Notes: a model not told the origin generated them from the sequence alone. 64,000 nucleotides of DNA from Verrucomicrobiota bacterium (GCA_004293445.1 RDYP01000021.1:1-64000); one strand, 5' to 3'. Numbered from the stretch's first letter, positions 54,847 through 63,969 are shown. A program made the numbers and translations.

Positions 54847-57800
54847 TCATTTCGTTTCCTGGATGATCTGGCAGGTCAGCCTCAGCTTTGTTCCCGCTTC
54901 AAGAGCTGCCAGGTGCGTATTCAGTTGATCGATCAGATCCTTGATCTGTTTAGTAGAATCGAGCGAGACGGGTAGGAGCAGAGTTTCCTCCTTGATCTTG
55001 CCTCCATTTTCTCCGGACTTTTTCTGCTCCTCTTGCTTAACCTTACGATTGGCGCGAGCAGCCGCTGCCTTTTCTGCAATCGTGGATTCCAACTCACGCA
55101 AGCGGTGGTTGAGCGTGTAGTCGTGATTGAGGAGGTCTCGGAGGCCATCGGCATCCTGGGTGACGGTTTTGGCGAGTCTCTCTACCTCTTGGCTGATCCA
55201 GTCGCGGGAATCGCCGTCCAGGTCTTGCCAATCCGTTGAGTCGCTCCAGCGTGCGAGGCTTTCGAGGCGAAGCTTTTCCTGTTGAGAAGCAATCTCTGTG
55301 ACGGTGGAACCGATGAGTTTATCCAGGGTGTCCGCGTGTTTTGCCAAGGCTGCCGTCTCCTCGAAAAAAGAGCTGCGGGCGAGAAGCTCATCCACTTCTG
55401 CGATGGCCTCGGCCGCATCGGCCTTGAGCTTTGCCGGAACACCAGAATCGGGGAGACCGTTAATGTCATGGCGCAGACGCTGGAGGTGTCCCAGTTTCGT
55501 GCGCAGTCCGTTGTCCAGGGCCTTCTTGAGGCTGCGCGCCCAAACCAGGTCATCGTAAAGGGCGCTGTCCGCACCACCGAAGCGTTTGACTGCGTCCGAC
55601 CCATCACCACTGACTACGGCGGTAAGGTCATCCTTCAGTGCATCAGCGCGGTCGGAACACTCGGCTGGGAGTCCGTGATTGCGGAGATCGACTGCTAGCG
55701 GGCCAAAGGCAGCTTGATAGGCTGGGAAGTGCTTCTTGGCTGCGGCCGCAATATCGACCTCCAAGGGCATGATGTTTTCGCCGGAGAAATCGCGGAGTCG
55801 TTCGCTGGCCCGTAACAGGGCGGCGGGATCGGGTTTCTCTTCGCGGAGGGAAACTCCAACTGCACCGAACGATTTGTTCGATTTGAAGGCATCGAGCGAT
55901 TCGTCGCTGGTTACCTGATGGTCGTGACCTGCAATACGGAGCTTGATCACCCCACCGAGGAACGCGGCTGCCAAGAGGTAGCGAGTGGTATCCTTTGACC
56001 AACCGAATGGGGTGGCGGAAAAGTGGTCGAGCAAGCGACGACCCTCCACCTGGCCGCTCTGGCCAAGGTAATCGCTGATGGAAACGATGGCCTTGTGGTC
56101 TGACTTTACCTGCGGCTTGCCGCCAGCACGGGACACTAGCGAAAGCGGATCTTCCCTGGAAGTAACGCGATCCAGCGGAGTCGTAAGGAATTTCTCTGCC
56201 AAGGTAGCATCGGCCTGGTGGGGTGCTTCGTCATAGCGGTCGAACACCTTTGCGGCAGCATCACCGAGGAAGGACTTTGCGGCATCCAGGACATCCGTGC
56301 CTCGACCTGCCACAGCCTCGTGGGCACCGTGGGCAACAAAAGATCCTTGGATCAAGGTTTCTGCCAGTTTGCGTTCCAGCTCGGCTGACGTCCTCTGCAT
56401 TTCAGATTCCTTCATTCGGGAAAAATCCTGTGTGTCAGAATCTGAGGCAGTCCGATGTGTATCCAAAAACTTCCGGCACTTTACCAACGTGATCGCCAAT
56501 TGGTCAGCATCTTGTTCCACGCGCCCGAGTAGATAAATATTGGATCGTTCGCGAGAGGAACGGGAGTCGTTCTCGCGCTCCGTGCGCGTTGCATCATATG
56601 AAGATGCCGGCGCAAACTCGATATGGAGTTGGATCGGTTCCTTTTCACCCTCCAGAGAAACCGACTGACCACCGCCGATCACGACCCGCAGGCCAGCGGT
56701 GACAGGGCGCACCTGGGCAATGCGTGCCGAGGGCAACGGGTTGAAGATCGAACGCAGAACGCCGTTCAACTCGGCCCGGATATCGGCCTGGCGATAATCA
56801 ATCTGATCGAACTGTTTCTGCAGGGTGACAGCCGCTTGGGTGAGGAAGCGCAAGCTGCCGTTCTTTTCACCCAGGGGAATCATGGCATCCTTGAGCATGG
56901 CATCGACTGCCTTCTCAACATCATCCTTGATCGAAGGCGATTTGACGGCTGGCTGCATGAGGGCAGCGATGTTCGCCACGGTGACCGGGAGGTTTTCGAG
57001 AATTTGCAGGACTGCGATGGATTTGGCCACATCCTGGGCCAGTGCGTCATGCGGTAGGCGCTGCGCGACACGCTGCACTCCCTCAACGACGTGCGGGAAG
57101 CTGGAGAAGATGTCCCGGCGCAAAGAATCGTAGAATGTAACGGTGTTGGCCAGGCGGCCGACTTCCGTATCTGCAAGTGGACCCTGGTCATGGCCGCGCT
57201 CAATCAGCACTTCCTGGACGACTTTGATGGCCGAGCGAAGACCGAGGCCACCTGTCTTCTTGGCAAGGCGACCAAGGAGCTGGAGGAGAATTTCAAAGTG
57301 GGCAGGTAGGAACGGATAGAGATCTACGAAAAGTTTCTTCGTGAGTTCGGTGTCATAGACGCCCGCGTCAGAAAGCTGTGTCGCGGTGCGGAGTGATGAG
57401 CCAAACTGGTCGAACATCTGATTCAGCGACTGTTCACCACCAGAGGATTTCGTAAGCAGACGTTTATGGCAGATTTCCTTGATGTCGCTGGCTTCCAGGT
57501 GGACTTGAATCGGGAAACGATCCTTGAGCTTGTAGAGCCCGGGAGAGTTGAGCGCAGCAGTTGGATTATCGTCGGTGAGCGTCTGTTGAGCAGTGGCGAA
57601 AATCCACACGGAGCCGCCGCCGATCTGTTTCAGGTTTTTGGCGAGACCATCGAGGTTGAGAATGAGGCTCGGCTTGGCAGATACGTATTGGCCGACCTCG
57701 TCGATGATGAATAGAATGTTCTTTTTTCCGGACTTGAGTCGGATGAGGTCGATCATTTCCTCGGCCCGCTTGTTTTCAGCCTTGCTGACGTGGAGTGTCA

Positions 57801-58509
57801 GGTCGCCAAAGTCGGATGCATTCTTGAAGAGATTCGGGTAAAATTCAGTTGCGAGCTGAGACGCAATTTGGTTTGCGACCAGAGGCTGGTTGTGAACCTC
57901 GATCCAGTCGATGCCGCCGAGTTCTTCCTTGGCGCGAGCCTTGAACGCATCGAGCTTCCCATCTCCTTCAAGCATGCGCTCCAACTCGGCAACTTTCAGG
58001 TCTTCCGAGTAGCCGGCCCATTGCAGAACCTTGAGGTAGAGAACGGTGGAGATGTCCTCCATCGAGGCACCGGCGAGCATTTCACTAGCGAGGTCGAGGA
58101 ACAGAACTGCCGAGTCATAGACCGTCGAGACCTGGTTGAACATCGCCCGCGCACCTGCGGAGGGAATCTGGTTCTGCAGTAGCTTGAGGAACGGGTCACC
58201 CCCGAGCTTCATACTGCGGTCGAGCGAAAAGCCCAGGTATTTGGTGAATGAGCTCTTACCCGAACCATAGAATCCCGAGACCCAGACGCCGATTTCGTTC
58301 CCGCCGCCACCCTGCTGTGCCATCTGCATTTTGCCGAGCAACTCCTCAAAGCTTTGCTCGATATGATCGGTGACGACGTATTCTGAAATTTCCGCACGGA
58401 GCTGCTCCTCGGATCGGTTTTGATAGGTGATGACTTTCTCAATTGGCCTGGCGAGGCTGCGGGAAGAGTCAAATAGATCGCGGATGGTGGACATGGTAGT
58501 AGATGGCAA
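54847..58509 (-). CDS. brxC: BREX P-loop ATPase BrxC
   Basis: A 1220-residue ATPase. Walker A is VSGFYGSGKSSFTKYLG (about 78-94) and Walker B is ILFIIDEVGQYVSAKP (about 260-275). A further region LIERGHDQGPLADTEVG and a C-terminal coiled-coil section with many Glu/Lys (about 1060-1200) complete the family layout. BrxC is the largest core BREX component and the ORC/Cdc6-like motor. Start ATG 58509 follows brxB with a three-base gap; ATG 58494 is an alternative. Upstream and downstream genes fit the brxB-brxC-pglX order. Confidence 0.95.
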   Translation of the reverse strand: MPSTTMSTIRDLFDSSRSLARPIEKVITYQNRSEEQLRAEISEYVVTDHIEQSFEELLGKMQMAQQGGGGNEIGVWVSGFYGSGKSSFTKYLGFSLDRSMKLGGDPFLKLLQNQIPSAGARAMFNQVSTVYDSAVLFLDLASEMLAGASMEDISTVLYLKVLQWAGYSEDLKVAELERMLEGDGKLDAFKARAKEELGGIDWIEVHNQPLVANQIASQLATEFYPNLFKNASDFGDLTLHVSKAENKRAEEMIDLIRLKSGKKNILFIIDEVGQYVSAKPSLILNLDGLAKNLKQIGGGSVWIFATAQQTLTDDNPTAALNSPGLYKLKDRFPIQVHLEASDIKEICHKRLLTKSSGGEQSLNQMFDQFGSSLRTATQLSDAGVYDTELTKKLFVDLYPFLPAHFEILLQLLGRLAKKTGGLGLRSAIKVVQEVLIERGHDQGPLADTEVGRLANTVTFYDSLRRDIFSSFPHVVEGVQRVAQRLPHDALAQDVAKSIAVLQILENLPVTVANIAALMQPAVKSPSIKDDVEKAVDAMLKDAMIPLGEKNGSLRFLTQAAVTLQKQFDQIDYRQADIRAELNGVLRSIFNPLPSARIAQVRPVTAGLRVVIGGGQSVSLEGEKEPIQLHIEFAPASSYDATRTERENDSRSSRERSNIYLLGRVEQDADQLAITLVKCRKFLDTHRTASDSDTQDFSRMKESEMQRTSAELERKLAETLIQGSFVAHGAHEAVAGRGTDVLDAAKSFLGDAAAKVFDRYDEAPHQADATLAEKFLTTPLDRVTSREDPLSLVSRAGGKPQVKSDHKAIVSISDYLGQSGQVEGRRLLDHFSATPFGWSKDTTRYLLAAAFLGGVIKLRIAGHDHQVTSDESLDAFKSNKSFGAVGVSLREEKPDPAALLRASERLRDFSGENIMPLEVDIAAAAKKHFPAYQAAFGPLAVDLRNHGLPAECSDRADALKDDLTAVVSGDGSDAVKRFGGADSALYDDLVWARSLKKALDNGLRTKLGHLQRLRHDINGLPDSGVPAKLKADAAEAIAEVDELLARSSFFEETAALAKHADTLDKLIGSTVTEIASQQEKLRLESLARWSDSTDWQDLDGDSRDWISQEVERLAKTVTQDADGLRDLLNHDYTLNHRLRELESTIAEKAAAARANRKVKQEEQKKSGENGGKIKEETLLLPVSLDSTKQIKDLIDQLNTHLAALEAGTKLRLTCQIIQETK

Positions 58510-58512
58510 AAA

Positions 58513-59112
58513 TTATCCGATATGCTCGGAGCGGTAGTTGGGGTCGGCAGGGTAGAATTCGAGAAAACGGAGGCTGGTCTTGCCCTCACGTTTTCCCGGA
58601 TAAAGGACGATGACGGGACAGCGCACTTCGTCTTGGATTTTCGCTTCGATGCTGTTGATGCGCAGGTAGGGGTGAAGTGCTTCAAGGTCAGTTAGGAGAA
58701 GAAGGCCACCGGGCTGACCGGAAGCTTCGTCCATCTTTTCCCTTACCATAGCGAGCAGTTCAGGACCTTCCGTGAGCGCCTTTCCGAGTGTCTTGTTGAC
58801 CTCGGCGATGGTGCTGGCTGGAATGGCTCCGCTGGCCTTGGACAAGGCCAGCTTCTCGCCAATGAGCCAGGTATTCCGGAGCTTGTGGTTTTTGAGAATG
58901 GATCCAACGGCATCCGCAAACGAGAGAGTGACCACATTCCAGCCCTGATTTTGGAGCTTTGCGACCCAGGCTTTTGTCTGACGCTTCACTTCCAGGATTT
59001 CCCGGGTGGAATACACCAAATAGTAAATGGGAGCTGATCCGGTGCTTTCCAAGCGCCGGCCATCGCGAACCCGAAGACATACTTCGTCGAATTTATCTTT
59101 GAGTGAGTGCAT
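58513..59112 (-). CDS. brxB: BREX protein BrxB (DUF1788)
   Basis: A 199-residue protein. It includes the family's ending FYPADPNYRSEHIG, and LLLLTDLEALHPYLRIN with PVIVLYPGKREGKTSLRF. These match the DUF1788/BrxB family, which is found only in BREX loci and is essential in type 1 systems, although its molecular role is unknown. It overlaps brxA by 20 bases and is three bases from brxC. Confidence 0.95.
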   Translation of the reverse strand: MHSLKDKFDEVCLRVRDGRRLESTGSAPIYYLVYSTREILEVKRQTKAWVAKLQNQGWNVVTLSFADAVGSILKNHKLRNTWLIGEKLALSKASGAIPASTIAEVNKTLGKALTEGPELLAMVREKMDEASGQPGGLLLLTDLEALHPYLRINSIEAKIQDEVRCPVIVLYPGKREGKTSLRFLEFYPADPNYRSEHIG

Positions 59113-59887
59113 TTAGACAATCGTGTATTGACCGGTATTTCCAAGAGATTTGAACCAATTCACCACTGGATTGAACCAGGAAGTGTCCGTCATGTGAAAG
59201 TGTTTTGAGGCAGTTGAGAACTTCCCCTGGCTCGAAACCGAAAAGCAACCAGTCACGGTGCTGCATGATCGCGCTGTCGCTTACACCTGCGAAATGGAGG
59301 TCGTGCGCCAGGTAGAGGGCCACTTCCGGCCGAATCGAGAATCGCTGGATAGTCCTCTCGGATCGTCCGCTGTCGGCAACAAGTCCGAAGTCGGCACAGC
59401 ATCCCAGAAGGTAGCCGGAAACCCTGCGGACTGTGGATTCTGACCAACGGATCACCATTCGACCAGAGTCCAGTGCTCGATGCACAAAGCTTTCCGCATC
59501 CTTGCGAGTCACAACTGCGGCACCACCGCTGTATTTGGACCAATACACTTCGACCACGAAATCCGCGAATATCCGTTGCGCCCTGGCTGTGTAGAGAAAG
59601 CAAAGCTGAATCATTCCCTCATGAGTGAAACGATTTGCCTGGAGGAATTTGAGGCGGGAGGCTACCTCACCCTGATCCGCCAAGTATCTTGGAGCGAACA
59701 TTTCTACGGTGAGGTTCCTCGCCCGCCTCGCCGTCGTTCGGGAGAATAGTCCATCCTGAATGACTTTCTCGGCAAGTCGTGCCGGAATCATCCCTGGCTC
59801 CCATAGTCGCAGCAGATCGAGGGTCTCCGGAATCATTCCGAGACCCGCCTGTAGTTGGGTGGTGTATGGAGCCTCTGCTTTAATCAT
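59093..59887 (-). CDS. brxA: BREX protein BrxA (DUF1819)
   Basis: A 264-residue helical protein, longer than the roughly 200 residues common in type 1 systems. It has TTQLQAGLGMIPETLDLLRLW, LFSRTTARRARNLTVEMFAPRY and WSESTVRRVSGYLLGCCADF, in line with the DUF1819 family, whose structure has winged-helix DNA-binding parts. It overlaps brxE by four bases and brxB by 20, so the three are translated as one unit. Confidence 0.85.
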   Translation of the reverse strand: MIKAEAPYTTQLQAGLGMIPETLDLLRLWEPGMIPARLAEKVIQDGLFSRTTARRARNLTVEMFAPRYLADQGEVASRLKFLQANRFTHEGMIQLCFLYTARAQRIFADFVVEVYWSKYSGGAAVVTRKDAESFVHRALDSGRMVIRWSESTVRRVSGYLLGCCADFGLVADSGRSERTIQRFSIRPEVALYLAHDLHFAGVSDSAIMQHRDWLLFGFEPGEVLNCLKTLSHDGHFLVQSSGELVQISWKYRSIHDCLNALTQR

Positions 59888-60393
59888 GCTTCAGCGGAAA
59901 AGTAGGGATAACAGCGAGTGCCCTTCGAGAAGGCGGAATAGTAGTGGGCGGCCAGTTCGCGTAGAGCGGTCTCAGTCAGGATCTTTTTTTCGATTCCGAT
60001 TTGCACGGGGCCATCCGGTGCGTTGACCGCGGAATCAGCTATGCTGGCAAGTTCGGCCAGGGCTTCATTTTTGGTGGGCAAATCGCCATTGAGTTCACGC
60101 ACTTCGAGAAGTCGGTCTTCGATCGTCAGCGGCAACCGGAAGAGATGGTAAGAGCCAATTCTGCCAAGCGCTGCATCGTGAACTCGCTGCGCTGCCTCAG
60201 TGGTGGCTTGAAACGCTGCACCCGCGGCAGATCGCGGAAAGGAGTTAGCCAAGAACTTGATGCCCGTTTCGTCCATAAAGGAGCATTCCCACCATGCTGC
60301 GTTCATTTTGCTGCCGAGAATTGCGACAAGCCAGCGGAGGCGGTCGTATTTGGTCAGTATTGTTAGCGATGAAGCTTTGGACAGAGTGGCCAT
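59884..60393 (-). CDS. brxE: BREX protein BrxE
   Basis: A 169-residue protein. The segments KYDRLRWLVAILG, AWWECSFMDETGIKFL, FPRSAAGAAFQ, EAAQRVHDAALGRIGSYHLF and RLPLTIEDRL match, as I remember the family, BrxE, which is found with type 6 BREX. It overlaps brxA by four bases. It is the first gene of the BREX core here, directly after an A+T-rich 113-base gap likely to contain the promoter. Function of BrxE is unknown. The family call is from memory rather than alignment. Confidence 0.75.
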   Translation of the reverse strand: MATLSKASSLTILTKYDRLRWLVAILGSKMNAAWWECSFMDETGIKFLANSFPRSAAGAAFQATTEAAQRVHDAALGRIGSYHLFRLPLTIEDRLLEVRELNGDLPTKNEALAELASIADSAVNAPDGPVQIGIEKKILTETALRELAAHYYSAFSKGTRCYPYFSAEA

Positions 60394-60506
60394 TTGGTTA
60401 GTTATAGTGATGAGTGGGGCAAGTGCGGGGTAATGCTCTAAAATTTAAGTATGTTCGTTAAGATAATAGAATTCGATGTTTGTAAATAATAGCTGATTTT
60501 GAAAGT
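60394..60506 (-). promoter_or_regulatory. A+T-rich spacer, likely BREX core promoter region
   Basis: This 113-base gap is the only sizeable one between the head module and the Pycsar end of the island. It is far richer in A+T than the flanking genes (for example AATAATAGCTGATTTTG on the plus strand), and stands just upstream of brxE. I could not identify a clean -35/-10 pair. Confidence 0.45.
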
Positions 60507-62702
60507 TTATGTTCGACGGACAGAAAATCCCGATAATTCTGCCAGATTGATATCATCCTGGTGGGTAAATGGCGAGTCATTATTAGGAGTATTAGTAAAT
60601 TCATCATCTTCGATGTCTTTTACCTGGCGGCGGCCAATCTGATCATTGACGATAAACTTGATGCCCCATCCGTCTTCGAACTCGTGGAACGGGTCGTCCG
60701 ATAGGGGCATCACGTAGGACTTCAGGAATTTCCGAACATCGGAAATCGCCTTGCGGTCGTTCACGTCACCACGTCGTTGGGTCAGACGGTTGCCTCTTCC
60801 AAGTTCGCCGAGGATCTGGAGCAGCCGGGTTGGATGCCTACCATGCCGCAGTCTGATGTTCATATCCAGCCATGGTCGGATGCGCTCTTGACCGTGAATC
60901 CTACAGCGCAGGCCGTCGAGCTCGATGGACAGCATGAGGTCTTTCCAGTTCCAGTCTGCCTTCGGCGTGAACATCGGTGGCACGGCTTTCGTTTCCTTCC
61001 CCCGGATCTTGTTGCGTGCGGGTGCGATGGAAAGCTTTTCGAGTCCTTTGGCTGAATTGAGAACGATGATCCGAACGTCGTGTTTCGCGGCGAGCGTGCT
61101 CACCTCCTGGGTGAATCCGCCGCGAGTGGGCAGAAGCAGAATCGAGGACTCCAAATCACAGATCGCCGATTTGATCGTTGCCTCACGGGGATTGAGGTTG
61201 GGAACAAACAAATGGACGGCAAGTGGTTCGCCTGGCCGGATGTCGAATGATCCGATCTCATGGACGGCCCCCTGGCTCCACTTCGGCTGGTCCGCAGGCG
61301 TGAATCCCAATTTCCTGCCAAGGAACTCGGCGATCCCCTTCAGATTGGGAACGAGCTGGACGCAGTCTTCGCGTTTGAAGACAAGTGGGGGACGATGGGA
61401 GGGGATCTCCTGACTGAATCCAAGGAAACTGCCGTCCTTTTGTGGCTCCAATTCGAGAATCTGCCCGGGCCATTCCGGGTCTTCGATGAAATAAGCCACG
61501 TCCGAGGCACGCAACAGCGACTGGCACTCGGCAAACTCATCGCCAAGTTCCTTTTGCCATGATGCCCGGACCGCCCCGAGCCGGCCGAGTTGGTCAAGAC
61601 ATTGCAAGAAGCGCATCATGCTCGTGGTATCGGATGAATTTGCAGGCGTCCATCCACATGCGGACGTTAGGGTCGTGGATGTCACCTTGGATTTTGTCGT
61701 CTTCGCGAAGGAGGCATTCACGAGATCGAAATCCTTCATGTATTCGTGGCCCCGCAATTCGAGCTCTTGATACACGTCGTGAGAGTGATGCGTCGTGATG
61801 CTGGTCGTGCCCTTCCGTCGCAAGGTCAGCTTGCGCAGTCGTGACGCAGCCACTGTTTCCAGTTCGGGACGAATCAAGCAATCCCTGCCGCTGCGCAGTG
61901 GGTTCAATGTAAAGCGCCGTGATGGCTGGAGGATGTTGATGTCTCCAAAGAGGTGCTTCGAAAAGACCTGTCGATAGGTGTTTTTCACTTCATCGCTGCG
62001 GCCAGAAACCAGCAGTTCGCCGGTCTGAGTATCGAAAAATCCGACATCATGCTTCACGGGTCGGAGCGCTTTCACATCACGACGGTAGTCGTCATCGAAG
62101 ACCTCGACCCTCTTGACCCGTTCGCCATGGCGAATGAGCAACGCGTAACCTGCCGCCTCGGGGAAGGCCATCACTTCACAGATCGGAATGTCGAAGAGGT
62201 CTGAGCAATCGAATTCCAGTTCCTTGGCAATAGAGTTGCAGACGTGCCAGTTTAGCTCGCTAGACTGTTGCATGATCTCGGGACGAAACGACTTCATCGT
62301 CCGGTTCCGTTTGAGGCTGAACTTGGTGTAGATTCGCTGGATCGCATTCGAGTCGAGGATCCAGACTTTCAGCACGATGTCACCAACCGTGTCGCCCTTT
62401 TCTTGAACCTTTTTGACGAGGTCAGGCACCACCACTCGGAGTTCGTCGATGCCAGGGCCCGAGGTGAGCATTTCAAGCAAGTCCACCGCAGCGAGGAAGT
62501 CTCCCGGACAATGGGTGGGCGGTGAGACGATGATCGCCGACAACTGCTCAAGCTCGGCACTGCTGAGCTCGCCACCGCTGACGTTGATTCCCCTCGATTC
62601 AAAGAATACGGCGAACTTGCGCAAGAGACACATGAGGTTCTTGGGCTTGATTTTCCGGAGGAAACCGGGATTGCCGAATCGTCTGAACGCGGGATTGCTC
62701 AT
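60507..62702 (-). CDS. unrecognised 731-residue protein in the head of the BREX island
   Basis: A large protein for which I recognise no family. It starts MSNPAFRRFGNPGFLRKI and has no membrane helix. Segments such as VVVPDLVKKVQEKGDTVGDIVLKVWILDSN, split over about residues 88-117, and LLRASDVAYFIEDPEWPG suggest an alpha/beta protein. Residues about 332-369 read as Ser/Thr-rich nonsense, while the -1-related frame there gives protein-like sequence (EDDKIQGDIHDPNVRMW), implying two compensating indels near 61701-61706 and 61593-61599. It lies 19 bases after the ImmA-like gene and 113 before brxE, so it belongs with the regulatory head rather than the BREX core. A functional assignment is not possible. 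Confidence 0.75.
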   Translation of the reverse strand: MSNPAFRRFGNPGFLRKIKPKNLMCLLRKFAVFFESRGINVSGGELSSAELEQLSAIIVSPPTHCPGDFLAAVDLLEMLTSGPGIDELRVVVPDLVKKVQEKGDTVGDIVLKVWILDSNAIQRIYTKFSLKRNRTMKSFRPEIMQQSSELNWHVCNSIAKELEFDCSDLFDIPICEVMAFPEAAGYALLIRHGERVKRVEVFDDDYRRDVKALRPVKHDVGFFDTQTGELLVSGRSDEVKNTYRQVFSKHLFGDINILQPSRRFTLNPLRSGRDCLIRPELETVAASRLRKLTLRRKGTTSITTHHSHDVYQELELRGHEYMKDFDLVNASFAKTTKSKVTSTTLTSACGWTPANSSDTTSMMRFLQCLDQLGRLGAVRASWQKELGDEFAECQSLLRASDVAYFIEDPEWPGQILELEPQKDGSFLGFSQEIPSHRPPLVFKREDCVQLVPNLKGIAEFLGRKLGFTPADQPKWSQGAVHEIGSFDIRPGEPLAVHLFVPNLNPREATIKSAICDLESSILLLPTRGGFTQEVSTLAAKHDVRIIVLNSAKGLEKLSIAPARNKIRGKETKAVPPMFTPKADWNWKDLMLSIELDGLRCRIHGQERIRPWLDMNIRLRHGRHPTRLLQILGELGRGNRLTQRRGDVNDRKAISDVRKFLKSYVMPLSDDPFHEFEDGWGIKFIVNDQIGRRQVKDIEDDEFTNTPNNDSPFTHQDDINLAELSGFSVRRT

Positions 62703-62721
62703 TGCTGCATCGTGAGAGTAG

Positions 62722-63435
62722 TTAGAAAAGTGAGGGTTGGTCTGATTGTTCGATCCACCATGAACCGAGTCGGATGGAAACCATCCTTCGGCTGACGGTG
62801 AAAAGCGTGGAAAGTTCTCGTTCTGCTTCGGCTACCCGATCCTCGAATGATCCGGGGCCGGATAGGACACGCGGCAACTCGGCGCGGGCGGCTTCGATCA
62901 GCAGATGCTTGGGGAGCAGGAGTGCCGCCATGGCGAGATTCGCCTGGTATTCCCACCATTCAAACTTGGGCACGCTCTGCATTCCTCCCTCGGCGCGGCA
63001 CAGGAAACCGTCCTTGGTGACACTATCGAAAATGCCTGCTTCCTCGCCGAACAACTGCCCGGCGGATTCTACGTTGAGTTTCTCAACAAAAAGATCGGTG
63101 TGAAAAAGCCCGTGGCCGGCCTCGTGTGCCAAGGTCGAGCGCACCCGGAACTTGCTCACCATGTCATCCTGCTCCGCGAGCTGGCGGTTGATGATGATGC
63201 GCTTGAGGCCTTGCCGTGTGAACTTGGCGCAACCCATGATGTGCTCAGGCAATGACTCGAATTCCTCCTCGATGCCGAAATGCAGGAAGATGAAGCGTTC
63301 GATCCGAATGGGGCCCGGCGATGAGGGCATGAGATCCACCGCGGAGAGCGCAGTGCGACACGCGTCCTCGATGCGGTTTTCGTGTAGGTAAAGTCGCCGA
63401 CAAAATGGGCCGGCCGTATTTCTTACGGAGCTCAT
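62722..63435 (-). CDS. ImmA/IrrE-type zinc metallopeptidase
   Basis: A 237-residue protein with the zinc-peptidase motif TLAHEAGHGLFHTD (His104, Glu105, His108), the hallmark of ImmA/IrrE (DUF955) proteins. The following helical part (ANLAMAALLLPKHLLIEAARAEL) is also typical. Its start overlaps the XRE gene's stop (ATGA at 63435-63432). In phages and integrative elements such pairs work as a repressor and a protease that cleaves it on a damage signal. Here the pair heads a BREX island, so it probably controls expression of the downstream genes. Confidence 0.9.
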   Translation of the reverse strand: MSSVRNTAGPFCRRLYLHENRIEDACRTALSAVDLMPSSPGPIRIERFIFLHFGIEEEFESLPEHIMGCAKFTRQGLKRIIINRQLAEQDDMVSKFRVRSTLAHEAGHGLFHTDLFVEKLNVESAGQLFGEEAGIFDSVTKDGFLCRAEGGMQSVPKFEWWEYQANLAMAALLLPKHLLIEAARAELPRVLSGPGSFEDRVAEAERELSTLFTVSRRMVSIRLGSWWIEQSDQPSLF

Positions 63436-63848
63436 TGGTCTTCTTTTTTGTTCGGCAGGTTCTCCGTGAGATCGAGAATCTCGGACGGCGGGATGTTCTT
63501 CTCTCGCACCGCATCGACGAATTTGCGGAAGGCGAGGCTGTATTGGGTGTCTTGCTCGATGAGTTCCTCCATCTGCCTCGATGGCGGACGGGTGGAATAC
63601 TTGAGCAGGTCGTCTAGATCGGTCCCCAGGGCGGCGGCCATTTTCTCGACCAGAGCTTCAGACGGCTGGCGGTTTCCGATCTCCACATCGCGGACGTGCG
63701 GGGCAGATGCGCCAACCTTTTCACCCAGTTCACGCAACGACAGACCCGCTTCGTGACGAAGCTCTGCCAGACGTTCTCCAAGTGACTTGTGAAGCATGTA
63801 AGCAGACTTGCTAACTACACCCAAATCGTCAACCGGAAATGTCGCCAT
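63432..63848 (-). CDS. XRE-family transcriptional regulator
   Basis: A 138-residue protein with a Cro/C1-type helix-turn-helix at about residues 22-80 (LGERLAELRHEAGLSLRELG, ASAPHVRDVEIGNRQPSEAL) and a C-terminal helical tail. The start at ATG 63848 gives a short N-terminal arm; ATG 63797 (MLHKSLGERL) is an alternative. It is coupled to the ImmA-like gene. Two perfect palindromes lie 55 and 101 bases upstream of its start and are candidate operators, suggesting autoregulation. Confidence 0.9.
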   Translation of the reverse strand: MATFPVDDLGVVSKSAYMLHKSLGERLAELRHEAGLSLRELGEKVGASAPHVRDVEIGNRQPSEALVEKMAAALGTDLDDLLKYSTRPPSRQMEELIEQDTQYSLAFRKFVDAVREKNIPPSEILDLTENLPNKKEDQ

Positions 63849-63878
63849 AAATCACAAAAATTTTCACGGAGAAATCCG

Positions 63879-63919
63879 GTTTTCACACCCCGAGGCTGGC
63901 ATGTGTGAAAATTTCACAC
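63879..63919. promoter_or_regulatory. candidate operator: GTGTGAAA half-sites
   Basis: GTGTGAAA and TTTCACAC at 63903-63919 form a perfect dyad around one A. A further half-site, GGTTTTCACACC, is at 63879-63890, and another copy, GTGTGAAAAA, is at 63991-64000. Both full GTGTGAAA sites on the plus strand are preceded by the similar GGC(C)AT. These repeats sit just upstream of the XRE gene and are the best candidates for its binding sites. Confidence 0.6.
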
Positions 63920-63948
63920 CACCCCGCGCCGCCAGTGGCGAGACTCCA

Positions 63949-63969
63949 AACCATTGACCGTCAATGGTT
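63949..63969. promoter_or_regulatory. 21-base perfect palindrome upstream of the XRE gene
   Basis: AACCATTGAC and GTCAATGGTT flank a single C, giving perfect 10-base arms. The minus-strand reading contains TTGACGG, which could also serve as a -35 element for the XRE operon. It differs in sequence from the GTGTGAAA repeats, so it may bind a different protein. Confidence 0.6.

Noticed and set aside
44509-63848. DISARM, type 2 BREX (Pgl) or a restriction-modification system instead of BREX 1/6
   Set aside because: No drmA/B helicase, pglW kinase, brxD or brxH was found; brxA, brxB, brxC, pglX, pglZ and brxL are all recognised.
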